A stretch of 64,000 bases of DNA, taken from positions 1,584,001-1,648,000 of the forward strand of contig BSYO01000025.1 in NCBI GenBank assembly GCA_033239525.1. The letters are read 5' to 3'. The DNA is from Nepenthes gracilis. Lineage: Eukaryota; Streptophyta; Magnoliopsida; Caryophyllales; Nepenthaceae. How positions within the stretch are numbered: the first letter of the stretch is position 1; each line of letters opens with the position of its first letter. Positions 30,116 to 46,312 of this stretch are shown one piece after another. The notes under the pieces are model-generated. The model worked only from the letters and a program-made list of their open reading frames with translations, had not been told where the DNA came from and did no database searches. Made by a program: the position numbers and the translations under genes.

Positions 30116-30685
30116 TAGACAAGTTTACACGGCTGGTTCAATCTAAACTAAGTCCGTTCAACAACCGGTTTACATTTTCGTGAGGTGTCTTGTCTGCCGT
30201 TCTGCATGTCATCTGATCATTTATGACGAGGATGGTTGGAATGCGGTTTAGGATTGCATCAAATCTCTTTAATTTATTTCAAGACCAGCACCGTTCCAAA
30301 TTCGAAGAGAATTGCTATAAATCCTAGACTATTTGGCCACCCATTATCTTCCTCATCTTCCTCAGAATTTCTGAACTTTCAAATTTTCGACTTCCCTTCC
30401 TCTTTATCTTTAACGTCGCCCATTCTCGAGTTAGTGATTTCCAATCGGTGTTAACCACATCAAATATTGAGAAACTTTACCCTCGTTATAATATTTCTAG
30501 GAAAATTCCATTCGCCATACCTACTGAAGACGATAGGGCAAATTCTCCTCCAAGTGGGTTTATCACCGTGTACTAAGCGCATTTGAAGAGTGAACTTTGT
30601 TTCCCCATTGCACGAGAGCTGCTGCAAATTCTTTTTGATCTCGGCGTTCCATTTGCCAAGTTACATGCTAACGCGGTTAGGTATT

Positions 30686-31910
30686 TGTTGCGTCCTTGTT
30701 TTCTGGCCGCCGTATGACTAGAGTCCGAGTTCGCACTTTGGTCCCTTTCAGTACGCTCGGACAAACGGAATACGGGCAACACACTGGTGATTTGGTGGTT
30801 TTGTGTTAAACTTAATGTACAATGTGACAGGAAGAAAAAAAGGAGGGAAAGTACGACACACGAGGATTTTACGTGGAAAACCCCTTCTTTAATGAAAGGG
30901 GAAAAACCACGGGACGCTAGGTCCAAAACGGTTCCACTGCAATTAGAATGGGTTACAAGTAATCACAGTGGCAAGTTAGATAGTCACACAGGATTGCAAC
31001 ACGTGGGAATCTTATCCACTATTTTCTTTTCTAGCTTTCTCTCTTGCACCCCTTTTCTTTTTCTTTCTCTTTCTTAGATGCTGCTCACAATGTACATGCA
31101 AAATGCCAGCAGTTTCCTTCTTTTCTCAGTTGTTTAGGTGAGGTATTTATAGGGGGGATATGCCCTTGAAATGGGGACACGTGACGCTGGCGTGTATTGG
31201 CAAGCCAGCTATCAACTTTGCTGATTTGGCGTGTGCTAGGAGGCCAGCCATCCACTCTGTTGATTTGGCGTGCTAGGTTAGGCGCGTCGTGTACTTGACG
31301 TCAGTCCGTAATGATTGAGCGTACTTCTGAGCACCATGATTTCTTGTGGAAGTAGCGTGTTGTAGGGAATGCGTGCTCCTTGGTAACAGTGAGACTTCTG
31401 AGCTGGCGTGCTCGGTCACCTTTGCCCCCCTTTTTTCCCTGATTTTTCGACTCAGAGATGAAGAGATAGTCTTTGTTCCTAGAAAACTTTCTGGGTCTTT
31501 GTCAAATCCACGGACTCATTGAGTTAGCTATTTTTGGACGTTAATTAGGAGTTTGGCCTGTTAGAGGCCCTCGGGTTCTCAGTGTTGTGTCCTTGGCTTC
31601 ATGTCCTCGAAATTTTATTAGAGACATAGGTCCCCTATAGTATCCTCGAGCCTCCTGAGCTAAATTGGTCTATCGGACCATTTTAGCCATTTAGGCTTCT
31701 TGGGACGCTGACCCATGTCCTCGGGTTTCTAAAGCCAATTTAACCTCTTAGACTAAGTTCAGCTATTGGGCCTCTTCGGACGTGAAGCACTGTCTTTGGG
31801 CCTCTCGGGTCAAGTTAAGCCCTTGGCCAAATCGACCTTGTAAGCCTCTTCGTCTGTAGGCTTAACTTTTTGGGTCCTTCTTTCTGGATCCTGGGTACCG
31901 GGACCCATCA
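30686..31910 (+). mobile_element. Solo LTR, 1225 bp, inserted in the antisense ORF
   Basis: Starts TGTTGCGTCC and ends GGGACCCATCA. Flanks are GTATT and ATATT (4 of 5 match, likely target duplication). The homologous uninterrupted copy at 49 kb fixes the insertion point, since its sequence runs directly from the left flank into the right flank. The LTR contains TTTTACGTGGAAAACCCC at about 30868, a box shared with the Copia LTR at 62.09 kb, which suggests a Copia origin. Confidence 0.75.
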
Positions 31911-32308
31911 ATATTTATGCAATCTTTGTATTTTTTTTCCGCCTTCGTGGGTTGGAACTGAACTCTACTACAGTTAGGGTCATTTTTCGATTCTCTCCTA
32001 GTGGCGACTGGATTTCTTTGATCCCCCGTGAATTAAATTTACACGGGTTGATTTATAAATCGGTAAAGAATTGAAAAGATAGATATTTTTTTATAAAAGT
32101 TTTTGTTAATATCTCGAATGAATGGGGAGATGAATCGAAATCATTTATGGGTAAGATTACTCATCAGAAGGAGGATTCAGTGAAATTGTTAGTTGAATAC
32201 CTACGGGAGAAGGCCAATTCTTTTAATGATAATAATAAGGAGCGCTTGTTTGCTCCTAAGATTTTGTCGCTAACTGAGTGAGAGTCTCAGGAAGAAGCAA
32301 GGGAAGAC

Positions 32309-32441
32309 TTTTCGTCAGTAAAGAGATCTAAGAGGAAAACGAGTGGGACAAAACTTGGTGCGGGACCTTCGTCTTCCCTTTTCGTCAGTAAAGAGATCTA
32401 AGAGGAAAACGAGTGGGACAAAACTTGGTGCGGGACCTTCG
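32309..32441 (+). repeat. 70-bp tandem duplication
   Basis: The sequence from 32309 to 32371 is repeated without visible change at 32379-32441. It includes the TTCGTCAGTAAAGAGATCTA landmark at 32311 and 32381. Identity implies a recent event. Confidence 0.9.
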
Positions 32442-33360
32442 ACAGTAACTAAATCGAACCTCTCAATATGACGCCAAGTGGCTCCTTCTAATTCTCCTGA
32501 TCAAACCGGTCCTGGTCAATCCACAGTTCCACCTGTCGAAGGCCCACTCGAGCAAGAAATTGTGGGCCAATCCGCCGGGGAGCAAACTGGAGGATGGCAA
32601 GGTGAAGGTGTTTTGAATGAAGAAACTCCATCTGTTCTGTTGCCTGAATTAGCCCAAACCCAATTAGAGCTTCCTGTCAATCCGGCAAATACAGAAGGAA
32701 ATGCTGGATTAGAGGAGAGACCAGAATCTCCAATTTCTTCATCGAGAATCCCTTTGACTGAGGTGGCTTTAAGTGTGTCTTTCATCTCGGTACGTTCTTA
32801 GTGACCTTTTACCTTCTCTATATAAGTGATGGCATGGTCTGATTTTATCTTACTTGCAGGATGATAAAATAATATATTACTTGAAACTTTGTTTACGCTA
32901 GAGGAAATTGTGGGCTCAACAGCTACAAGGGGAAGCAAATAATTTGAGGCAAATCCAAATCGAAATGCGAAGCCAAAGAGACGCTGCAAATGCTGACTCC
33001 CAACAATGCTGCCATTAAGTGTCCAGCCTCCAACAGGCTCTTAAGTCATCTAAACAAGATCGCATGAATCTCCGAAACAATGTTGCTCAGTTGGGTTCAG
33101 AGCTAAAGAGCTGCCTCAAACCAAAGGAGGTGGGACCGGCTTTTAACACCAGATTTTTGGAGGGCATCGAGTTGTGTCAGCATATTGCCTTATTGGTTGT
33201 GTGTCAGCATATTGCCTTATTGGTTGACCCAGACTTCCCTGTCAATTCTTTTTCGACGAGAGGAACAGGGGTGCCCAGCATTCGTCTGATTTGCAAGATT
33301 TTACTATTGGAGAGCCATCTTCGGATCCTCGGAGCTCCAAGCCTTACAGTTGTTTTTTGA

Positions 33361-34205
33361 GTTTTTTCTGGATTCCACATAGTTAATGGAAAAATACAAT
33401 TTTCTCGTAACTGCTGTTTTATAACGTTGTCATCCAAACTCCTACTTTTATAATCAAGTTCAGATCTGTAATCTTCCTGCTACGCCATTCTATTTTCATC
33501 TTTCCTTCCTTCAAGTAATTAGAGGTGCTTCATGCCTTAACATCACAAAATTTAACACAACAGTTTCTTCAATCATCATTTTAATCAATGCTGCATTCAT
33601 TCCTTATATTTTAAATACTGAAAACGTCCCGCTCCTCCCGCTCCCCAGAGGGGAAAAAAAATCATAACGACTAGGAAGTGTAGCTGGATGGGAGTAGCAG
33701 ACAAAATAAACAGAAAGATGTCACCCAATTATAACAAATGAAACTAGAAGAGATCGAGTTTCCCACAATGCGGTCACCGTACGTTGACCACAATTGTCCG
33801 GTCAACTTGCGTTTACCAGACAAAACCACAATTAGCTGGACAACGTATTGACCGGACATTTTACTCCATAATCCGCGCGCCTCTAAAAGAGTCGGTCATC
33901 AGCACTTATCGGCTCATATAAAATGTAGATAGATAAAAGAGTGTCACCACACATCATCCAGAGAATTTAAGTAGTGACTAAAAGATATACCCTCATCATT
34001 TCTCATCTTCCTACTTTCAAGTCGTAGCTGAAATTCTGTCATACCAACGCATTTCTACCATTAAAAAAGCATCACAAAGTCATAACTGAAATTGATTGCT
34101 TGCTTCTCTTCAATATTTGATAACGTCCAAAAAGCCCACGGTTTAAAGAACAAACAAAACCCAGCAAGACATGACTGGGACCGAAGAACAGAGACTCGTG
34201 CAGCA
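33361..34205. other. Intergenic DNA and RPL5 3' flank
   Basis: No gene. At 33780-33860 there are several W-box-type TTGACC/GGTCAAC sites (for example CCGGTCAAC at 33800), the same motif cluster seen in LTRs of this window, so a solo-LTR or MITE scrap is possible. The last part is presumably the RPL5 3' untranslated region. Confidence 0.4.
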
Positions 34206-38462
<4,257 letters not shown>

Positions 38463-38605
38463 TATTCAGTAATAGAGTGCTTGATTATGGTTGCCAGGCG
38501 AACCCTCGCTGCTTTTCTGACGCCTTCTTCCTCTTCGAGGTCACCCTTCGTAATTTTGACGCTGAGCACGAAACGGCGACAGCGATGTAGGGCGGGTATA
38601 TGTAT

Positions 38606-38620
38606 AACCCTAAACCCTAG
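38606..38620 (-). promoter_or_regulatory. Telo-box in the RPL5 5' region
   Basis: AACCCTAAACCCTAG lies about 145 bp before the RPL5 start codon. Telo-boxes (AAACCCTAA) are characteristic of promoters or leaders of plant translation-machinery genes and often pair with TGGGCY site II elements. Confidence 0.7.
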
Positions 38621-38692
38621 AATTGCTGATAGAAGAGATTAACGGCTATGATCGCGTCTAAGATTTTAAGTGTGTTATCAGGTAGCTTTGAA

Positions 38693-38698
38693 AGCCCA
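38693..38698 (-). promoter_or_regulatory. Site II element (TGGGCT) of the RPL5 promoter
   Basis: TGGGCT on the minus strand, about 75 bp upstream of the telo-box. Site II plus telo-box is the usual arrangement recognised by TCP factors in plant ribosomal protein genes. The motif is short, so the support is mostly its position. Confidence 0.45.
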
Positions 38699-38799
38699 AC
38701 TTCCCAAAAGGGATGAGATAGTCTTAAATGGGTCGAGTCATTAGCGACTCCGCACAATCCGATCCATATAGGTCTTATTATAGTTTTAAAAATATAATT

Positions 38800-38802
<3 letters not shown>

Positions 38803-38832
<30 letters not shown>
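38803..38832. repeat. (AT)n microsatellite
   Basis: About 14 AT units without interruption, just before the minisatellite that starts near 38835. Confidence 0.9.
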
Positions 38833-38834
<2 letters not shown>

Positions 38835-38835
<1 letters not shown>

Positions 38836-39605
38836 GTAATTTTGCCAATCAGACACTTTTGTCTATACCGATAATTTTGTCAACCGGAGACTTTTGGCCA
38901 TACGGATAATTTTACCAACCGGGAACTATTGGCCATACTGGTAATTATGCCAGCAGGAACTTTTGGTTAAACCAATAATTTTGCCAACCGGGATCTTTTG
39001 GTCGTACCAGTAATTTTACCAACAAGAAACTTTTGGACAAACCGGTAATTTTGCCAATCGAAAACTTTTGATCATACCGATAATTTTGCCAACGGGGAGC
39101 TTTTGTCCATACCGGTAATTTTTCCAACCGGGAAAACTTTTGGACATACCGGTAATTTTGCTAACCGGGAACTTTTGGTCAGATCGGCAAGTTTCCAACC
39201 TGAAATTTTGGTCAAACTGGTAATTTTGCCAACCTGGACCTTTTGGCCATACCGGTAATTTGGCCAACCGGGAACTTTTGGTCATACCGGTAATTTTGCC
39301 AACTTGAAACTTTTGGTCGTACCATTAATTTTGCCAACCGGGAGCTTTCGGCCATAACGGTAATTTTGCCAAACGGGAACTTTTGGCTGTACCGGTAATT
39401 TTGCCAATCAAGAACTTTTGGTCATACCAGTAATTTGGTAACCGAAACTTTTGGTTAGACCAGCAAGTGTGCCAATAGAAACGTTTGGTCATACCAGTAA
39501 TTTTATCAACCGAAAACTTTTGGTCATACCGGTAATTTTATCAACCGAAAACTTTTGGTCATACGGGTAATTTTGTCAACCCGAAACTTTTGGTCATACC
39601 GGTAT
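38835..39605 (+). repeat. 35-bp minisatellite, about 22 units, opposite orientation
   Basis: Units read ACCGGTAATTTTGCCAACCG then GGAACTTTTGGCCAT. ACCGG-type landmarks at 39251, 39286, 39321, 39356 and 39391 give an exact 35-bp period. The unit is the reverse complement of that at 28945-30115, so both arrays derive from one family. Tat/Ogre-type elements are known to carry such hypervariable repeats near their 3' end. No LTR or polypurine tract was recognised next to this array. Confidence 0.9.
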
Positions 39606-40259
39606 AATGTGGCTATGCCAAAACCCGGCCCAAACCGGCCACATAAAACCTCAAAACATAACTCATTGCCGTAAAACATACCTCAAAATGAAAGATTTAT
39701 AAAAAATGTTGATAACTTCATAAATTCCGAGCTAAAAATCCATGTATATCCGAAACTTGAAGGGATATAATCCTAAAAATATTATCCAAAACTGACTAGA
39801 AACAAAACCACTCTCCCCAACATGGAAACAAAAATGCGGGATCCTCTCTATCTAATAGAATTTTAGCATATGTATCCTCAGCTAGCGCTACGATGTTTGC
39901 TCTAATCTTCTCCACGTTCGGATCCTTCACACACCACAAGGAAGATGAGGTTAGAGACGTGGTCAATATATTTACTGAGTAGATTATCAATGAGTAACAG
40001 ATGATGTGAGATATTAATTATTTCAGTAACTCTTAATGTGCCTCATGCACGAAAGGAGAGTTAATATAATTTAAATTTAAAGTGATAATGAGGTACAACT
40101 TAAACTCATAACTATTCAAAAATTTAACCCCACAAAAAAACGATTCTCTCTTTCGCTAGTTTGTTGTATTTATTTGGGAGGACAGGAGCCGGATAGGAAG
40201 TGGAAATTTGGCTAAGTCTTTACTCACAGTGGAGGCCCTTATTGTGCTGTCAGGATAAG
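39606..40259. other. Intergenic DNA, no gene recognised
   Basis: Begins with the last array unit and a CCCGGCCCAAACCGGCC-type GC-rich scrap, then AT-rich sequence without coding features. Confidence 0.4.
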
Positions 40260-41072
40260 TGTTGGGAGGTGAAAGTTCTAATGGCCAGAGGACTCAGACG
40301 GAGCTCATAAATTGCAAAGCGAATAAGCAGAAAGAATTTCGGTCAACAAAATTGATCGAAAATAATTAAACGAATAACAATGTCTGGTTAATATGTTGAC
40401 CGACGAGTGTCATAAACTACCCTGCATTGTTGAAAGATCCCTAAAGGATTGCAGATAGATCTCCTAACGGATTGGCGGTCATGTGGAAAGGACGGTCAAC
40501 AGGTGTTGACCGGCCTTGTGAAGAATGCGGGCGTTGGAATGTTGGTCGTTTGTCAGGAAATCCAGAATGGTACCACCTCGGAAGATCTTCTGAGCGTATG
40601 TGATCTCAGACGATTTGACAGGAACAATTTTTTGTACAGAACATATTCATATTATTAGCAAGGATAGACTTTGTCGGGAAATAAAGAATATTCCTCTGAT
40701 TTGTTAAATATTGGCGTCTGTTATTTTAAGGGTATGTGAAGGTGAAAAATTAGTGTGAGAGAGAATGAAAGACAAGGAAGAAAAGAGAGAGAGTTGTGAG
40801 CAAAATAAAGTATGTTTTTGTATTATTTGTGCTTTATTCTTCGGTCTTCTTTCTCTTATGCCATTGTAATTGTCGGATATTATACCCAACCTCACACATA
40901 GTGAAATTGGTTCGTAGACGAATGTCCCATAATTTTTTCCTTACTTGATAAGGATTTTCCATGTAAAAATTCGCGTGTTCATTTTCTTCTTCTTCATTCC
41001 ATTTTCGTGTCCGTTTGTGTGTGGAGTTCGACGTCCTACTGTTCGCCCGATCACGTCTTCTTTGAGACAACA
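40260..41072 (+). mobile_element. 5' LTR of a Copia element
   Basis: Runs from TGTTGGGAGG to GAGACAACA, immediately before an initiator-Met tRNA primer site. It shares GTTGGAATGTTGG and GTTGACCGGCC blocks with the LTR at 61992-62750 on the other strand, so both are one LTR family. The left edge is an estimate from the terminal TGTTG. Confidence 0.65.
40493..40512. promoter_or_regulatory. W-box palindrome in the Copia LTR
   Basis: CGGTCAAC-AGGT-GTTGACCG is a perfect 8-bp-arm inverted repeat with two TTGACC W-box cores. W-boxes bind WRKY factors, and Tork-type Copia LTRs are known to be stress-induced. Activity here is inferred only. Confidence 0.5.
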
Positions 41073-41074
41073 AG

Positions 41075-41085
41075 TGGTATCAGAG
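41075..41085 (+). other. Primer-binding site, initiator-Met tRNA type
   Basis: TGGTATCAGAG, complementary to the 3' end of plant initiator tRNA-Met, two bases after the LTR end at 41072. Confidence 0.85.
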
Positions 41086-41143
41086 AAAGGTTGAGAACTC
41101 CGTCTAAACGGCGTCGTCATCTTTAAAGAACTTGCCATTCAGC

Positions 41144-42561
41144 ATGGAACAGTTCAACGAGCAGCGTAATTTTATTTTTTGGTAAGAGAGGGTAAAGAAC
41201 ATTCTTACCACAGAAGGAATAATAAAAGCGCTGAAAAAGAAGAAAGAGAAGTCAGAAAGCTTGTCCGAGGAGGAGTGGCAAGATAAAAGAGATCTTGCCA
41301 ATTGCACTATTAAATTATGCCTGACGAACAACATGCTCCATGAGGTATTTGACCTGACTGATTCGGCGGAGTTTTGGGAGAAGTTAGAGAGCCGATATAA
41401 GTCTAAATCCCTGACAACCAGGCTGCACGTGAAAAAGCAATTCTTTGGCCTGCGGTTGTTAGATGGAGGGAGTTTTGAAAAATACTTGGATGAGTTCAAA
41501 TGATTGTGACACAGATGGCGGTCCTTGACAACACGATTCAGAAGGAGGACAAGGCATTGGTTTTGCTGGCGTCTCTGCCAACTTCTTATGACCATATTGT
41601 CACTACACTACTATTTGGAAAAGACACTCTCAAATTGGACGAAGTCATTACTTCCTTACTCATGAATGAGTCAAGAAAGTCACAAGAGGTCTTAACATCC
41701 TCGCATTCTGAGATATTTGTGACCGAGTCTAGGGGAAGGAACAAATGATGCAGCCAGAAGCCTGGAGGAAAGGCCGCAGTAAATCTCGATCAAGGTATCA
41801 AAACCTTAAATGCCATTACTATGGAAAAAAGGGCCATAACAAGAAGTAATACTTCAAGTGAAAGCGTGAGAATATAGAAAAAGAGAAAGAAGAAAAGGGA
41901 TAAGGTGAGGAGAAGTCCTCGATCTCAATGGTCACAGAGGACGATTTCTTCTTGACATGTGAAAAGAACATGGTAAGCTTAACGGACAAGGAGTCAAGTT
42001 GGGTGATTGACTCTGATGCCTCCTTGCACATCATATCTAGAAGGGGATTGTTCGCATCCTATATTTGAGCAGTTTCATACTCTTGTTGAGCGTCAGATAG
42101 GAAAGAAACTGAAGGTCGTCTGAAGTGATAATAGCAGCGAGTACATAGGGCCTTTTGATGCTTATTGTCAGTTACATGGTATTAGACATCAAAAGACGTC
42201 ATCAAAGATGCCATAGTTGAACGGAGTGGCCAAGCGGATGAACCGCACACTTCTGGAGAGAGTACAGTGTATGCTCTCTAAAGCTAAACTTCCTGCACAC
42301 TTTTGGGCCGAAGTACTGAGGACAGCGGCTCATGTCATAAATAGGTCACCCAGTAAACCATTGAAGAGTGAAGTGCCAGAGAAGATTTGGTCGGAGAAGG
42401 AGCCATCCTATGATCATCTATGAGTATTTGGTTGCAAAGCCTTTGTTCATATTCCAAAGGATAAGAGGATCAAATTAGAGTCAAAGACGATGCAGTGCGT
42501 CTTTCTACGTTATGGGGAAGATGAGTTGGGTTACAAATTTTATGATCTAGTTGGGAGAAGA
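41144..42561 (+). pseudogene. Copia gag-protease-integrase relic
   Basis: Gag runs from ATG 41144 with a stop after NFIFW; it then has AEFWEKLESRYKSKSLTTRL and LLASLPTSYDHIVTTLL, with another stop at about 41501. A CCHC-like knuckle near 41812 (KCHYYGKKGHNKK) is broken. The protease reads SSWVIDSDASLHI (41996-42040), with D-S-D where D-S-G is expected. Most of the integrase is deleted; LNGVAKRMNRTLLERVQCML and PAHFWAEVLRTAAHVINRSP remain, from 42214. RT and RNase H are absent because the chromovirus-like LTR begins at 42562. Non-functional. Confidence 0.85.
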
Positions 42562-44820
42562 TGTAAGGCCCCGGAATTAAAAACGTGATAATTGGAAATA
42601 ATAAAAATGATGATAATCATTAAGAGGCCAAACATATAGTGAAAAATGATGGTTGAAAGTAAAAAGTTGAAAAAATACCTGAGTTCAGCAAGCAGCCGAG
42701 TGACACCTGCAGTGAGCCCGAGGCGCTGCAGTGAGCATAAAAATCCAGTGGCTATGCGCTCGGCGTTTGCCAGGCGCGCTCGAGTGAGCCCCTGGCAAAA
42801 ACCCCGCACTCGAGCGTGGCACTGACTTTTGCTTGCGTGTTGACTTCGTTTTTGTTATAAATTGAAGGGAAAAAAGGGAAAGGGAGAGAGAGAGAACAGA
42901 CCACACACGAAGAAGAGGAAGAAGAGAAGAGGAGAAGGGAAAATCACTTGTTCCAATCCACACCTGGTAAAAAAACGGTAGATCGGGTCAAGGCAAGTGT
43001 ATTTCGGACGTTGTTTTTCGTTTCTACTGACTCCTTTTGCTTTAAAGTTTATGAAAATGCTCTAAGATATTGTTGTATGATTAAAGTAAATGAAGTATGT
43101 TTCCTTCGATTGTTTGGTTAGATTTTGTGTTTACCCATATTTATTGCAAGTTTTGGCTTCAATTTCATGAATAAGCATGTAATTAGTGTTCAATTTTGTC
43201 CCAAAAGCTTGTGATGAAACCCTAACTTGAAAATATTGAAAATTTTTAGTTAAATTGTATGATTTAATGTATGTGTATGGATTTATGGTATTAATTTTAT
43301 GAATAAGCATATGTTTATTGCTCGTTTTGAGTCCAGAAGTTTTGGCAAAACCCTAGATACGAAAATGAAGGGGTTTTGATGATTTTTAACCGTAACTCCT
43401 GTTATATAAAAGTTAATTGGCACTGAAATAAAACTCCCGGTATAATTTATTTTTGAAAATTTTACACGGACTTATACCGATAAATTTCCATGCACTTTTG
43501 AAGTAAAATTAAAGGGTTTTTAGACCGTTACCGTATGTTCTGAAGTTAACTGAAAGTAAATTTTGAAACTTTGATTATGAAAGAAGGCTTTCAATAAAAA
43601 AAATTATTCTTGATACTGTTATTTAGGACCCGGACTGATTACAGTAAGGTTAGGTTCTCTGATATGCCTTAGAACTTTACAGTGATGATCGAGGATAACT
43701 CCGTCAATGGAGTTATATGTTGTCCGTCCTTCCTCGGAGCGTTACGGTTAGGAAAAAAATATAGTTTCTGGCTTATCTTCGGGTGGCACACCGTACCGAT
43801 CCCGCGAGATGGGATACTTCTGTTACAGTTACCGACCTTAGATTGTGTAGAGTGAACACAATCTATCATCGATCATTTGTCCCCTCAGCTGGTAGGGTAT
43901 ACTGGCAGGGTCTATTACCGTTCTGTTATGTCACCGTTCTGTTATGTTACCATTTTTTTTGTACCGCCGTTACTGTACTAATTTTTGTCCCGTATCGATT
44001 ACTGATTATCGATCATTGATTACCGATTACTGATTACCGATCACTGATTATTGATTACTGATTATCGATTACTGATTTCTAATTTCTGAGTTTAATATCG
44101 TCAAAGTTTTCTTTCTTTATTTTCTAGGTTATATTCTGTTTAATCGTTCTGTTTCTTCACGACCATACTGCATCACTGTTTTACTGCATATATACATGTG
44201 CCTTGCTGAGTCCCGACTCACTATTTTATTATTTTTTCCCTCCAGATGAGACAGTAGAGTTAGTGCCCGACGAGAAGTGACCGAAAGAAATTCCTGAAGA
44301 CTTTTGAGGACCTGGAGCATTTTGGAGCTATTTTGGGAGAACCAGTTGATGTAAAGATTTGACTGGACATGTGATTTTATATATGGGTCTTGTATCTATG
44401 GATATTTATGCACATGTGGGTTTTGTATAGAATGTATATGATGTATGTGATGGTAAAAAGGAAAACTATACTTCTGCATGTTAATAGTTTAGCTTTCGCT
44501 GTAAACTTTTGGATATACTATACAGGTCCTAAACGACATCTCGTTATTGAACTGTTAGTATAGTCAATGGTCTTATAGATTTATACCATGGATGACACAT
44601 GTGATCCTGTGTATGCATATTGTAGGAAGAATTGTAGTATATTTGATAGTTGTATACTTGTAATGGTTGATCATACATGTTATATTTTTGAGTTTTTATT
44701 AAGTTACAAAGGAGACTCTGTCAAAATTTTTGCAGAATTTTTGCCTTATATTCTAGTCTGCTAATCTTGTTTCTGCCTTGACAAAAGCTTCTAATGAGAA
44801 AAAAAATCCATTCCATTATA
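42562..44820 (+). mobile_element. Long LTR of a chromovirus-like Gypsy element
   Basis: Begins TGTAAGGCCCCGGAATTAA, a start common in Tekay/Del-type LTRs, and ends at TTATA (TTACA expected) before the primer site. Length is about 2.26 kb. A run of GATTACTGATTATCG-like short repeats lies at 43985-44085. It interrupts the Copia relic, so it inserted later. Confidence 0.7.
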
Positions 44821-44822
44821 TT

Positions 44823-44833
44823 TGGTATCAGAG
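44823..44833 (+). other. Primer-binding site of the chromovirus-like element
   Basis: TGGTATCAGAG, initiator-Met tRNA type, just after the LTR end. Confidence 0.8.
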
Positions 44834-45053
44834 AGTTAAAATACCTTAGTAATTGATTGACAGAAAAGCAGAAGTATATGTTTGAATCTCTGTATTGAAT
44901 TCCTGTAGGAATAGGTTGAGGAAGTTAAGGCAACTAGGACCCTTAAAATATTAGTTCTTAGGCTAGGTTTAAATTTTCTTAAACTGTTGAATATTTCTTT
45001 CTCATTCCCTTGAATCCTTGTCATTATAACCTTGTGTTTACCTTGATTATAGG

Positions 45054-46295
45054 ATGGCAAGTAGAAGGGGTAGGAGGAATGACCGTGGTGGCGCTAGCAC
45101 GCCCTACGATAGAGAGGCTGCTTATATTGATCTGTTGAAGAGGATGACCAATGTGGTAGAATCTGTTGAGCAGAGATATATGGCTCCGATTCCTGCACCC
45201 GAGCTAGCTCGGCACTTCTTGGTCCAACGATGTATGACAAATTCATAGCGGAGCGAGCACCGGGCTTCCTAGGAAAGCCTGATCCAGCGGAATCAGACGT
45301 GTGGTTAAAGAGGATGAAGAAGATATTCATCGTGATTGGCTGTACCGATCGGGAGAAGGTCGCCTTCGCAGTATATAAACTGAAAGGTGAAACTGATAGC
45401 TGGTGGAGTATGCAGAAGAGGGCGATGGGAGTGCCAGATGATATCATTACCTGGGAGATATTTGAGGATGCTTTTATGGAGAAGTACTTCCCATCCAGCC
45501 TCCGATATCAGAAGGAGTATGAATTTATGAGATTAAGGCAATGAAACATTATGGTGAAAGAGTATGATGCCAAATTCACCAAACTGTCCCATTTTGCGCC
45601 CTTTTATGTAGAGGATGAGCAGAGGAAGGCGAATAAATTCCAACAAGGGTTATGAGATGACATTAGAAAGTCGTTGTCGATTTTAAAACTCTAAACTTAT
45701 ACTGAGATTCTGGACAGAGCGGTGATTTATGAGAAGGAAGCAGAGACGGAGAGATTCTATGCAAAAAGGACTGCCAGCCGAGTGGGAGTAAGTACCGGAT
45801 CTGCTGCGGGATCTTTTGGACTGTCCAAGAAGACTAGGACCGCTGACAAGGGAAAGAGTGTTGTACCAGCTTAGTCAGTAATCGGTTCTAGAAGGTCAGC
45901 TAAAGATTGCACTTTCTGTGGGAGGAAATATCTGGGCAAGCATGCCGCAAGTTGTCGGGAGTGTGTTTCAGATGTGGGCAGCAGGGCTACCTGTTCAAGG
46001 ACTGTCCACTACCTCTGAGGCTAGAAAGAAAGAAGCCTACTGTCTCGGCAAAGGCTTTTGTGGTGACTGTTCAGGACCTAGAGGCATCTCCGAATGTCGT
46101 GGAAGGTACTCTTTCTATTTGTGGAGTTTCTGCATCTATATTGTTTGACTAAGGATCCACCCATTCCTTTGTTTCGCCGCGATTTGCATGCTGCATTATA
46201 TCTGCCCCATGTAGTCTGGATTATGAATTATCTGTGTATACTCCCACTGGATCCCCTATGATTACAGATGTTATGTATCCGAGATTGTGAAAATA
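45054..46295 (+). pseudogene. Chromovirus-like gag and protease relic
   Basis: From ATG 45054 there is a gag with FIAERAPGFLGKPDPAESDV, WLKRMKKIF and the DDIITWEIFEDAFMEKYFPS block. A frameshift near 45235 and stops at 45542 and 45654 break it. The knuckle at about 45965-46006 reads CFRCGQQGYLFKDC, with Tyr in place of the zinc-binding His. The protease segment LFD-stop-GSTHSFVS at 46142-46170 has the active-site Ser/Thr codon replaced by a stop. RT, RNase H and integrase of this element are missing; the next coding segment belongs to a different lineage. Confidence 0.8.
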
Positions 46296-46312
46296 TTTTA
46301 CCCGGTATTGTG

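Larger units (their letters stand above)
30240..33360 (+). pseudogene. Accessory antisense ORF of a Tat-like element, split by an LTR
   Basis: Plus-strand fragments match the minus-strand frame at 49444-47570. Near 30490-30683 are FAIPTEDDRANSPPSGFITV and FDLGVPFAKLHANAVRY, with one stop. 31911-32100 continues the match after the inserted LTR. 32478-32801 is a Pro/Glu/Ser-rich middle. 33019-33230 is a coiled-coil-like tail ending ARFLEGIELC-like sequence. The N-terminal part resembles the family annotated as putative gypsy-type transposon (Transposase_28). A 27-bp tandem duplication at about 33174-33227 and a 70-bp duplication at 32309-32441 add to the decay. In Tat-lineage elements such ORFs sit antisense between integrase and the 3' LTR; function unknown. 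Confidence 0.65.

Noticed and set aside
33019..33360. 113-codon frame as a separate host gene
   Set aside because: Its KPKEVGPAFNTRF and EGIELC segments match the tail of the antisense ORF at 47.6 kb, so it is the 3' part of a transposon ORF.
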